Assembly (NCBI GenBank): GCA_012521625.1
Contig: JAAYLY010000234.1
Location: 1-8,974, forward strand
Direction of reading: 5' to 3'
Length of the DNA stretch: 8,974 nt
DNA from: Tissierellia bacterium
GTDB taxonomy: Bacteria > Bacillota > Clostridia > Tissierellales > Tissierellaceae
The translations under genes and the position numbers were made by a program. The notes beneath the pieces were generated by a model. It was not told where the DNA came from. It saw nothing but the letters and a program-made list of their open reading frames with translations, and did not search any database. Each line of letters starts with the position of its first letter. The first letter of the stretch is position 1. Of this stretch, positions 1 through 5,845 are shown piece by piece.

Positions 1-371
1 GCTGGTCCTTCTGGTCCTGGTGGTCCTTGCTCACCAATCGGTCCTTGAGGTCCTATTGGTCCTTGAGGTCCTGCTGGTCCTTGTGGTCCCATTGGTCCTT
101 GTGGTCCTGGTGGCCCTGGAGGTCCTGGTGGTCCCGGTGGTCCCATCGGTCCTTGTGGTCCTGGTGGCCCTTGCCAGCAATAACCCCAACCCCATGGATA
201 CCTTTTACACTTTCTTCTTGGGTACCATGGCCTAGGTGGGCAATAATAGCCATAATATCCTTGGACATCATATGGGTCATACATATCATCTACGAAATAT
301 AAGTTTTCGGTACCCGAACTTCTTGGTATAACATAAGAGTTGGATCTATAATCATTAGCCATACTTGCCAT
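1..371 (-). CDS. Collagen-like Gly-Pro-X repeat protein, probably spore surface (3' end outside window)
   Basis: The reading frame is open from the ATG at 371 to the window edge, giving 123 codons. Residues 1-67 form a non-repetitive head rich in Tyr, Trp, Pro and Arg, with three cysteines (C44, C55, C65). From residue 68 onward the chain is uninterrupted Gly-X-Y triplets, nearly all Gly-Pro-Y with Y = Pro, Gln, Met, Ala, Ile or Glu; the one exception is Gly-Glu-Gln at 113-115. Such repeats form collagen-like triple helices, and in Firmicutes they are typical of exosporium or spore-coat filament proteins (BclA-like). No signal peptide or membrane segment is visible in the head. A purine-rich AGGAAGGAG lies just upstream of ATG 371; a second in-frame ATG at 362 is less well spaced from it. 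A sigma-K-like promoter supports a role late in sporulation. The spore-surface location is inferred; the collagen-like repeat is seen directly. Confidence 0.85.
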   Translation of the reverse strand, partial: MASMANDYRSNSYVIPRSSGTENLYFVDDMYDPYDVQGYYGYYCPPRPWYPRRKCKRYPWGWGYCWQGPPGPQGPMGPPGPPGPPGPPGPQGPMGPQGPAGPQGPIGPQGPIGEQGPPGPEGP

Positions 372-412
372 ACGCTCCTTCCTTAATATTATAATATTAT
401 CTTAGTTATTGA

Positions 413-441
413 TAATATATGAAGAAGGGAGACAAGGTGTG
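413..441 (-). promoter_or_regulatory. Candidate mother-cell (sigma-K-like) sporulation promoter for the collagen-like gene
   Basis: On the minus strand CACA (438-441) is followed after 16 nt by CATATATTA (413-421). This fits the sigma-K pattern of an AC-containing -35 element and a CATAnnnTA -10 element. It would start transcription about 35 nt upstream of the ATG at 371. No TTGACA-type -35 box is seen at the right distance. The match is short and the region is AT-rich, so this is a candidate only, but it agrees with a spore-surface product. Confidence 0.45.
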
Positions 442-497
442 ACAAGCTTTTGGAAAATTTTTGTAAAAATATATAAATTAATAAAAGATAATTGATA

Positions 498-528
498 TAA
501 AAAATCCATAGGAAAGCTCCTATGGATT
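498..528 (-). terminator. Rho-independent terminator of the first ABC operon
   Basis: A perfect 11-bp stem (503-513 with 518-528) closes a 4-nt loop. On the minus strand it is followed by six U residues. It starts one base after the permease stop codon at 530, so it ends the ATPase-permease transcript. Confidence 0.88.
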
Positions 529-529
529 G

Positions 530-1345
530 CTAGATCTCCATATCCTTTTTATCATAGATAAAAAAGCTAGCTGCAATAGTTAAAACCATGATGATTATGG
601 CTGCAACTAAAAATTTCCTCTCCCAGCCATATCTAACTAGGTCCATGGGAAGGACATAGTCGAAGGGGGATAGGAATCTTAATAGCTCCAATTCCTCCTT
701 AAGCCTACTTACTACTCCAACTATATAGCTAAAGAAGAAGATTCCTATGGAAATAGAAGTGGTGCCCACCTTTGGCTTTAGGATGGATGATAAGAAGAAG
801 CCTATTGAAAAGTATGTATAGGCAACTAAATAAATCCCAAGGAAGACTTCCTTAATCCCCATAATCAAATTTATTAAATCATAGTCTTCAGGCTTAAAAA
901 AGATAGAAACGGCTATGGTAAAAAGGCCTATAATAAAAATACTTTGAAATAATAGGTAGGCATTGCTTAAAAGCTTAGTAAGTACTATCTTATTTCTACA
1001 AACCGGCTGGGCATAAAGGAATTCTATAGTCCCTTCTACCTCTTCTGATAAGAGGGCATTTATACCCAGTATTAAGGCATAGACGCCTATTGCCATGGAA
1101 ATGTATTGGATTGTATAGGCCAAATACTGCATGATGTTGGTAAAGTCCACCATATTATCTAAGCCAAAGGCCTCCATCAGGCCTTCTGGAAAAGCATCTA
1201 ATTTGGTAAAGACTATCTCCTGGATATCGCTATTTTCCATACTAGGAAAAAGAGACATAAAGAAGATGATGATTCCACTACAAACTAGGGCCCACAGTAG
1301 GGAGGATTTAATACTCCTCCTAACCTCAAATTTGATAATATTCAT
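530..1345 (-). CDS. ABC-2 type transporter permease
   Basis: The 271-residue integral membrane protein has about six hydrophobic segments, near residues 14-33, 74-99, 126-150, 158-188, 195-213 and 245-264. A larger soluble loop follows the first one (34-73). After the second segment comes the sequence EEVEGTIEFLYAQPVCR, typical of the cytoplasmic coupling region of ABC-2 exporters, where an EE-x-GT-E motif precedes a P-x-R. It would form the membrane channel for the ATPase encoded immediately upstream: the ATPase stop codon TAG directly abuts this ATG with no gap, and a G-rich Shine-Dalgarno lies inside the ATPase 3' end. That arrangement implies translational coupling. The substrate cannot be read from sequence; drugs, antimicrobial peptides or lipids are common for this family. 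Confidence 0.85.
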   Translation of the reverse strand: MNIIKFEVRRSIKSSLLWALVCSGIIIFFMSLFPSMENSDIQEIVFTKLDAFPEGLMEAFGLDNMVDFTNIMQYLAYTIQYISMAIGVYALILGINALLSEEVEGTIEFLYAQPVCRNKIVLTKLLSNAYLLFQSIFIIGLFTIAVSIFFKPEDYDLINLIMGIKEVFLGIYLVAYTYFSIGFFLSSILKPKVGTTSISIGIFFFSYIVGVVSRLKEELELLRFLSPFDYVLPMDLVRYGWERKFLVAAIIIMVLTIAASFFIYDKKDMEI

Positions 1346-2227
1346 CTATTCACCATCCCCCTCATAGTATTTTAAGAAAGTATCCTCTAGATTTTCTTTT
1401 CTAATGGATAGGTCCTCAACTTGATAACTAGATATAGCCTTTATAAACTTATCAATATCTCCCCTGTATTTAAACTTATAATGATCTTCCTCCGAAAGGA
1501 TTATATCATCAGCAAAGCCTTGGATTAATTCCTTTGGAATATTTCCCTTAAGCTCTATTATCCTACCAAATTCACTTAGCTTGGCTTTTAAATCTATAGT
1601 ATCTACTATCCTACCATCCTTAATGATAGCCACCCTATCACACAAGTTGCCTACCTCTACCAGGTTATGGGAGGAAAGGAATATGGTCTTTCCTTGATTC
1701 TTCATATCCATTAAGATTTCAAACAGGGTCTTCTGCATCAGTGGATCCAGCCCGCTAGCAGGTTCATCTAAGATTAACAAGCTGGGATTACCTAAGAGGG
1801 CTTGGGCTAGGGCAACCTTCTTCTTATTGCCCAAGCTCAACTCAGCCATCTTCTTATTTAAATCTATATCTAGTAATTGGATTAGCTTCCTAAGCTGTTC
1901 ATCGCTGGAGTCTTTTTTAAAGCTCTTGGCATAATCCAATATATCTTTAACAAAGACCTGACCGTAATATTTGATTTCACTAGGAACGTACCCAGTAAAC
2001 TCCTTAATGGCCTTGCTATCTGTGACTATATCCCGCTCTAATATGTAGCCCCCACCCCTAGTGGGGTAGATGAAGTTAAGTAAGGTCCTAATTAGGGTAG
2101 ATTTACCAGCCCCATTGGGACCTATAAAGCCAAAGATCTCCCCTTCCTTAACCTTTAAATTTACATCTATTATCCCCCTGTTTTTCCCATAATACTTAGT
2201 TAGATTTACCGTCTCTATGGCATACAT
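1346..2227 (-). CDS. ABC transporter ATP-binding protein (ABC-2 exporter)
   Basis: The 293-residue nucleotide-binding subunit powers the permease encoded directly downstream. Visible motifs are Walker A GPNGAGKST (36-44), an ABC signature in the form LSLGN (130-134), Walker B LLILDEP (150-156), the D-loop SGLD (158-161) and the H-loop SSH (185-187). The signature deviates from canonical LSGGQ, but SLGNKKK variants are common in Firmicutes exporter ATPases, so activity is expected. The C-terminal 80 or so residues after the nucleotide-binding domain are a small accessory region of the kind seen in drug or bacitracin-type exporter ATPases. The start is ATG 2227, preceded by an AAGGGGGA ribosome-binding site about 9 nt upstream. 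No regulator gene adjoins this pair, unlike the GntR-led ABC operon further right. Confidence 0.9.
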   Translation of the reverse strand: MYAIETVNLTKYYGKNRGIIDVNLKVKEGEIFGFIGPNGAGKSTLIRTLLNFIYPTRGGGYILERDIVTDSKAIKEFTGYVPSEIKYYGQVFVKDILDYAKSFKKDSSDEQLRKLIQLLDIDLNKKMAELSLGNKKKVALAQALLGNPSLLILDEPASGLDPLMQKTLFEILMDMKNQGKTIFLSSHNLVEVGNLCDRVAIIKDGRIVDTIDLKAKLSEFGRIIELKGNIPKELIQGFADDIILSEEDHYKFKYRGDIDKFIKAISSYQVEDLSIRKENLEDTFLKYYEGDGE

Positions 2228-2251
2228 GAATAAATCCCCCTTATTAGCTCT

Positions 2252-2260
2252 ATTATAACA
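2252..2260 (-). promoter_or_regulatory. Extended -10 promoter candidate for the first ABC operon
   Basis: On the minus strand TGT-TATAAT (2252-2260) forms a perfect -10 hexamer with the TGn extension, about 25 nt upstream of the ATPase start. No good -35 hexamer lies 16-18 nt further upstream, which is tolerated in extended -10 promoters. It falls in the 54-nt gap between rnz and the ATPase gene, so the ABC pair can be transcribed independently of rnz. Confidence 0.55.
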
Positions 2261-2281
2261 TATGTGGAGTTAAGAATAATC

Positions 2282-3229
2282 TTAAAATCCTATGGTTTTA
2301 CTTAAGCCATCATAGGCTAGGCTAGTATTGGCAAAACTCTCCCTAGCATTGTGGATAAATTCACTAGGTTCATCCATACTTGGGCTGAAGTGGGTTAGGA
2401 TCAATTCCTCTACCTGGCCTTCAAGGGCCAATTTAGCTGCCTCCCTAAAGGTCATATGTTTATTCTTTATAGCCTTATGTAAATCAGCATCATCCCCATA
2501 GCTACCTTCACAGATGAAGAGCTTTGATTTATTAATAAAGTCTACTATTCCACCAACTGGCCTACTGTCTGTAATATAACTTATCTTGATACCAGACCTC
2601 TCCTCTCCTAAGACCAGTTCGGGACAATACTCCCTATCTTTATAAGATATGGTCTCCCCGTTTTGAAGCCTTTTCCAAAAATTTTTAGGAATATCATATT
2701 CCTCTGCCTTCTCCACTAAAAACTTAGGCCTCCTATTTAAGGTTAAACTGTATCCCAAACATTCAGTGGAATGGTCTAGTTCTAAAGTATCTATTGTGAG
2801 GTTTTCCTTATACTTATCTAGCTTTTCCTGGAAAAGCAACCTATCCTCTTCAAGCCTAAAGATCAGTGGCCCACCTCCCCCCTCTATTATCCTAACAGGA
2901 AAGGGCAGGTTTGGAACTAAAAATAAGATTTTATCCATAAAGTTCCTAAAACCCCTAGGCCCAATAAGGGTAACCATTTCCGTCCTCTCACTATTTCCCA
3001 TGGTGGATAAAAGGCCTGGTAGGCCATATAGGTGGTCACCGTGAACATGGCTTATGCAGATAATATCTATGGTTTTAAAGCCAGTCTTAAACTTCCTCAT
3101 GGCAACCTGGGTTCCTTCCCCACAATCAAAAAGTATCGTCCTCCCCCTAAAGCTTATCAGTAGAGAGGATAGGTGCCTATTTGGCATAGGCATGCCTCCA
3201 CCAGAACCTAAGAATCTAATATCCAGCAT
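2282..3229 (-). CDS. rnz: Ribonuclease Z (tRNA 3'-end endonuclease, metallo-beta-lactamase fold)
   Basis: The 315-residue zinc hydrolase removes 3' trailers from tRNA precursors in the cytoplasm. It opens with a beta-strand and glycine loop (FLGSGGG, 6-12), followed by FDCGEGTQ (34-41), a motif characteristic of RNase Z. The zinc-binding HxHxDH is at 61-66 (H61, H63, D65, H66). Further ligand candidates are H153 in LDHS, D221 in YITDSRP, H258 in KHMT and H280 in LTHFS. The length matches long-form bacterial RNase Z (about 307 residues in Bacillus). The start is set at ATG 3229, because the preceding GGTGAT matches the end of the Shine-Dalgarno consensus and is well spaced. A GTG nine bases upstream, in frame at 3238, lacks any ribosome-binding site. 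The gene has its own promoter and is separated by a terminator from the lipoprotein gene upstream. Confidence 0.92.
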   Translation of the reverse strand: MLDIRFLGSGGGMPMPNRHLSSLLISFRGRTILFDCGEGTQVAMRKFKTGFKTIDIICISHVHGDHLYGLPGLLSTMGNSERTEMVTLIGPRGFRNFMDKILFLVPNLPFPVRIIEGGGGPLIFRLEEDRLLFQEKLDKYKENLTIDTLELDHSTECLGYSLTLNRRPKFLVEKAEEYDIPKNFWKRLQNGETISYKDREYCPELVLGEERSGIKISYITDSRPVGGIVDFINKSKLFICEGSYGDDADLHKAIKNKHMTFREAAKLALEGQVEELILTHFSPSMDEPSEFIHNARESFANTSLAYDGLSKTIGF

Positions 3230-3233
3230 CTTA

Positions 3234-3239
3234 ATCACC
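3234..3239 (-). promoter_or_regulatory. Ribosome-binding site that decides the rnz start
   Basis: GGTGAT on the minus strand is complementary to the 3' end of 16S rRNA and sits 4 nt before ATG 3229. It overlaps the alternative GTG start at 3238, which makes that upstream start unlikely. Confidence 0.6.
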
Positions 3240-3313
3240 AGCTTTTATTTATCTATTTACTTATATGTCCCTTACTTAAATCTTTGTCCATAAAAATACC
3301 ATATTTGTCCATA

Positions 3314-3341
3314 ACTATAACATAAGAAAAATCTATATCAA
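3314..3341 (-). promoter_or_regulatory. Probable sigma-A promoter of rnz
   Basis: On the minus strand TTGATA (3336-3341) and TATAGT (3314-3319) are separated by 16 nt, with a TG one base before the -10 hexamer (extended -10). The expected start is near 3307, giving a leader of about 78 nt before the rnz ATG. Confidence 0.6.
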
Positions 3342-3350
3342 TATTTATAC

Positions 3351-3376
3351 CAAAAAAATTCCCCTTTAAGGGGAAT
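3351..3376 (-). terminator. Rho-independent terminator of the lipoprotein gene
   Basis: The inverted repeat ATTCCCCT...AGGGGAAT (3358-3376, 8-bp stem, 3-nt loop) is followed on the minus strand by a run of seven U residues (3352-3358). It starts 12 nt after the lipoprotein stop codon and separates that gene from rnz. Confidence 0.85.
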
Positions 3377-3388
3377 AAGGGGAATATT

Positions 3389-4063
3389 CTATATGGTCCA
3401 TTGATCATGGATGATGGCAACTAGATACCATTGGCCATCTAATTCTTCAAAAACTAATCTTAAACTACGCCAGTCCATACCCTCATATTTGGGGTCTATT
3501 TCTTGGAAGTGTAATTCGATAAATCTTGCTTCTGGATAAACTTCTCCTATATTGTTTACAGTATTACCCTGTCCAACCCTTACATTATTTCCGATTAGCT
3601 GTGGATTGGTAAAGTCTTCGTCGAAGATGAACTGGTCATAGTATTCATCGAAGGTCAATTCTATAGGTTCCCCTGAGCCATCGTAAGCACCCCAGGTATA
3701 ACCACTATCATCATCTGCTAACCCTGCCACTTCTTCAGCTGAGAAGACTAGATGATTTTCAACGTCTATATAACCATAAGGGCTAAATCTTAAACCCTTA
3801 TCAGGATGGACATAATTGGATAATCCTTCCATATCCTTTTCCTTCAATAGTTCTAATACATCAACTGTAGTAGCCAAAAGGTTGTCGGAACCTACTTCAT
3901 CCTTTTCTTCCCTTAGGGCTTCTAATTCCGCCTCCAGTTCAGCAATCCTATCGTCCTTTTCCTTCAATTGGGCTTCTAAATCACTATTGCTAGCTGGACT
4001 GCAGCCAACTAAGGCTATGGATAAGGCAGCAATAATTATTAATAACTTCATATATCTCCTCAT
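3389..4063 (-). CDS. Coiled-coil lipoprotein of unknown function
   Basis: The 224-residue protein begins with a positively charged end and a hydrophobic stretch (7-19), leading to the lipobox LVGC with cysteine 21. It should therefore be lipidated and anchored on the outer face of the membrane. Residues 27-56 are a heptad-like coiled coil rich in Glu, Leu and Lys. Residues 60-224 form a compact acidic domain rich in aromatic residues (a YVHPDKGLRFSPYGY stretch, and EGMDWRSLRLVF near the end, finishing IIHDQWTI). Whole-protein relatives exist in clostridia and bacilli as hypothetical lipoproteins, as far as I recall; I cannot assign a function. ATG 4063 is chosen for its AAAGGAG ribosome-binding site 8 nt upstream. 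Translation from an upstream in-frame ATG at 4120 would bury the signal peptide, and ATG 4051 is a possible but shorter alternative. The gene appears monocistronic. Confidence 0.8.
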   Translation of the reverse strand: MRRYMKLLIIIAALSIALVGCSPASNSDLEAQLKEKDDRIAELEAELEALREEKDEVGSDNLLATTVDVLELLKEKDMEGLSNYVHPDKGLRFSPYGYIDVENHLVFSAEEVAGLADDDSGYTWGAYDGSGEPIELTFDEYYDQFIFDEDFTNPQLIGNNVRVGQGNTVNNIGEVYPEARFIELHFQEIDPKYEGMDWRSLRLVFEELDGQWYLVAIIHDQWTI

Positions 4064-4100
4064 AACTGACTCTCCTTTACATAGGTCTATATCATATATA

Positions 4101-4106
4101 ATTATA
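4101..4106 (-). promoter_or_regulatory. Candidate -10 box for the lipoprotein gene
   Basis: A perfect TATAAT on the minus strand lies about 38 nt upstream of ATG 4063. The nearest -35-like hexamer, TTGACG (4129-4134), is 22 nt away, which is too far for a normal sigma-A promoter. The assignment is weak. Confidence 0.3.
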
Positions 4107-4201
4107 ACCCCAACATCCATTAATTAATCGTCAAATTGTTTACAGTATGTTTACAAAACCATTACAATACAACTTCTCAAAAGTTTAAATCTAATCCCTA
4201 G

Positions 4202-4210
4202 TGGTATAAC
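4202..4210 (+). promoter_or_regulatory. Extended -10 promoter candidate for the tandem beta-helix gene
   Basis: TGG-TATAAC on the plus strand forms an extended -10 element about 30 nt before ATG 4241. No strong -35 hexamer is present. The gene starts at ATG 4241 with AAAAGGAG about 8 nt upstream. Confidence 0.45.
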
Positions 4211-4240
4211 ATAAATGATTGAAGAAAAGGAGCTGATGGT

Positions 4241-5209
4241 ATGACGGTTAAAATAGCAGAATCCGCCAGATTAATTGGAAAGGTCCGCTTAGGCCAAGGG
4301 GCCTATATAGCCCAGGGCAGCATCTTAAGGTCCATAGAAGATTCTATAAGCATACATAATAACAGCTGGGTCTTGGAAAACTCCGTCCTCATAGGCACTC
4401 CCACCCAGCCCTTAAGGGTGGGGCAGAAGACCATATTTGGCCATAAGTGTGTTGCCATAGGCGCTCAAATTGGGGACCTTTGCGAAATAGGCAATGGAAC
4501 CATAATACTTCCAGGTGCAAAAATAGGAAACTACTGCATCCTGGGAGAAGGTACCCTTATACCTGAAGGGGCAGTAATTCCAGACGAATCAGTTGTAGTT
4601 GGAAGGCCGGCCAGGATTCTTAGGAAGGTCACCCAAGGGGACAAGGCTATGATAAAGAGTTTAAGAGGAAATGATGTAACTCTGAAGGAATTGGAAGAAT
4701 ATATATTTGAAAATATGGAGGGAGAAAATATGGGGAAGTTATATGAATACAAGGATAAATATCCTAAGGTGGCTGAATCGGCATACCTATTCGATACAGC
4801 AGAAGTTACTGGCGATGTAATAATAGGTGAAAACTCTATTATAGCATCTGGTGTTAAAATAATTGGGGACTCCCATGGTCCAGTTAGAATTGGAAATAAC
4901 GTCCAAATCCTAGAGAATACTGTACTCCACCTACTGCCTGATAATCAATTGATTATTGAAGATAATGTCATCATAGGGCCAGGCTGTATCATCCATGGAA
5001 CCACCATAGGTGAAGGGTCCGTCATAGAATCGGGAGCAATCATCTGCGACTATAGCAAATTAGGCAAGAATACCCTAGTTAAATCAGGCAGCCTTGTTAA
5101 GCAGAGGAGCCAGTTTGAAGACAATGCTATCCTTTTAGGTTTTCCAGCAAAAGAGGTAGGCCGGGTGGAAGGAAGGCTAGAAAAGCCAGAATGGGCCATA
5201 GAATTATAA
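4241..5209 (+). CDS. Tandem (two-domain) gamma-carbonic-anhydrase-like left-handed beta-helix protein
   Basis: The 322-residue protein is made of two homologous halves. Each is a run of hexapeptide repeats ([I/V]GxxxxI style) that folds as a left-handed beta-helix, each ends with a GRPAR/GFPAK-type exit motif, and both begin with a similar AESA sequence (residues 7 and 178). Domain 1 spans about 1-130, a helical linker 131-170, and domain 2 about 175-310. Family members of one domain (about 170-200 residues, YrdA/PaaY/Cam type) are homotrimers binding zinc between subunits through three histidines. By alignment from memory, domain 1 keeps only the middle ligand (H68, with I51 and I73 at the other two positions). 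Domain 2 keeps the outer two (H230, H252, with P247 in the middle). It could be a carbonic anhydrase-like or metal-binding enzyme with composite sites, or a scaffold that lost catalysis. No acetyltransferase CoA signature is seen. The gene is followed at 83 nt by a GNAT gene. Confidence 0.85.
   Translation: MTVKIAESARLIGKVRLGQGAYIAQGSILRSIEDSISIHNNSWVLENSVLIGTPTQPLRVGQKTIFGHKCVAIGAQIGDLCEIGNGTIILPGAKIGNYCILGEGTLIPEGAVIPDESVVVGRPARILRKVTQGDKAMIKSLRGNDVTLKELEEYIFENMEGENMGKLYEYKDKYPKVAESAYLFDTAEVTGDVIIGENSIIASGVKIIGDSHGPVRIGNNVQILENTVLHLLPDNQLIIEDNVIIGPGCIIHGTTIGEGSVIESGAIICDYSKLGKNTLVKSGSLVKQRSQFEDNAILLGFPAKEVGRVEGRLEKPEWAIEL
4717..4732 (+). promoter_or_regulatory. Internal Shine-Dalgarno and in-frame ATG before domain 2
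   Basis: GGAGGGAG (4717-4724) lies 5 nt before an in-frame ATG (4730-4732, Met164), right in the linker between the two beta-helix domains. Initiation here would make a free 159-residue second domain. It may be a relic of two formerly separate genes, or chance in a Glu/Gly-rich linker. Confidence 0.4.
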
Positions 5210-5292
5210 GAAAGTCGAATATTTAATAAAAATTGTATCCATATAAAAACTACATGCATATATATAAACTAATTTTATAAGTGGGGTGGAAT

Positions 5293-5730
5293 ATGTTTGA
5301 AATAAGAAAGATTAAGCCAATAGATACTTATGAAATCAGACACAGGGTACTACGCCCCCATCAAAACTTTGAGGCTTGTAAATATGATACGGATTATATG
5401 GAAGGTTCCTTCCATCTGGGGGCCTTTTATGGGGATAAGCTAGTAAGCATTGCATCCTTCTGCTTGGAGAAGCATCCCGCTTTTCCCTTTGAAAAGCAGT
5501 ATAGACTAAGGGCCATGGCTACCCTGGAAGAATATAGGACGAAGGGGGCTGGTAGGGCTCTAGTAAAAGAGGCAGAAGATATAATTAAGGGACAGGGGAT
5601 TAATTTTTTATGGTGTAAAGGCAGGACTAGTGTACAAGGCTATTATAAAAGACTAGGATTTAAACCCTATGGTGAAGTCTTCGACTACCCTCCCATCGGC
5701 CCTCATATAATCATGTATAAAGGGTTATAA
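5293..5730 (+). CDS. GNAT family N-acetyltransferase
   Basis: The 145-residue cytoplasmic enzyme is expected to transfer acetyl from acetyl-CoA to an amine; the substrate is unknown. The acetyl-CoA pyrophosphate-binding motif A is clear as YRTKGAGRAL (about residues 82-91, R/Q-x-x-G-x-G/A), preceded by the beta-4 strand RLRAMATL. Near the C-terminus, GYYKRLGF is the classic motif B tail of GNAT proteins. An N-terminal RHRVLRPHQ followed by FHLGAF resembles a common Firmicutes subgroup of small GNATs. ATG 5293 is chosen, with a GGGGTGG just upstream; an in-frame GTG at 5281 would add four residues but lacks a ribosome-binding site. No terminator separates it from the beta-helix gene 83 nt upstream, so co-transcription is likely but unproven. 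Confidence 0.87.
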   Translation: MFEIRKIKPIDTYEIRHRVLRPHQNFEACKYDTDYMEGSFHLGAFYGDKLVSIASFCLEKHPAFPFEKQYRLRAMATLEEYRTKGAGRALVKEAEDIIKGQGINFLWCKGRTSVQGYYKRLGFKPYGEVFDYPPIGPHIIMYKGL

Positions 5731-5807
5731 AACTCATATTCCTTTACCCTTCTCTCAGCATTTTCATAGATTACTTCTGGATAATCTAAATATTTTAAAA
5801 TATCTAG

Positions 5808-5827
5808 GGGTCCAGGGGACCCTTTCT
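5808..5827 (+). terminator. Possible weak terminator downstream of the GNAT gene
   Basis: A 6-bp GC-rich stem GGGTCC/GGACCC with a 3-nt loop (5808-5822) is followed on the plus strand by TTTCTT. It sits between convergent genes, about 78 nt after the GNAT stop. The U-tract is short, and the minus strand has no U-tract after the hairpin. Confidence 0.4.
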
Positions 5828-5845
5828 TAAATCTATACTAATAGT

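Noticed and set aside
20..302. Several open frames on both strands across the Gly-Pro-X repeat.
   Set aside because: They are shadows of the repetitive collagen-like gene in other frames, with low-complexity Leu/Val or Trp/Ser/Arg content and no ribosome-binding sites.
285..311. TENLYFV in the collagen-like head resembles the TEV protease recognition sequence used in cloning vectors.
   Set aside because: The key glutamine is replaced by valine, and the surrounding sequence, promoter and repeats are natural for a Firmicute. Coincidence.
3252..3312. A 19-codon minus-strand frame starting MDKYGIFMDK upstream of rnz as a leader peptide.
   Set aside because: Its ATG lies upstream of the predicted transcription start, neither ATG has a Shine-Dalgarno, and the internal repetition simply reflects the duplicated TTTGTCCATA DNA element.
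4064..4120. N-terminal extension of the lipoprotein to ATG 4120.
   Set aside because: It would place 19 extra residues before the signal peptide, overlaps the candidate -10 region, and lacks a ribosome-binding site, whereas ATG 4063 has a clear one.
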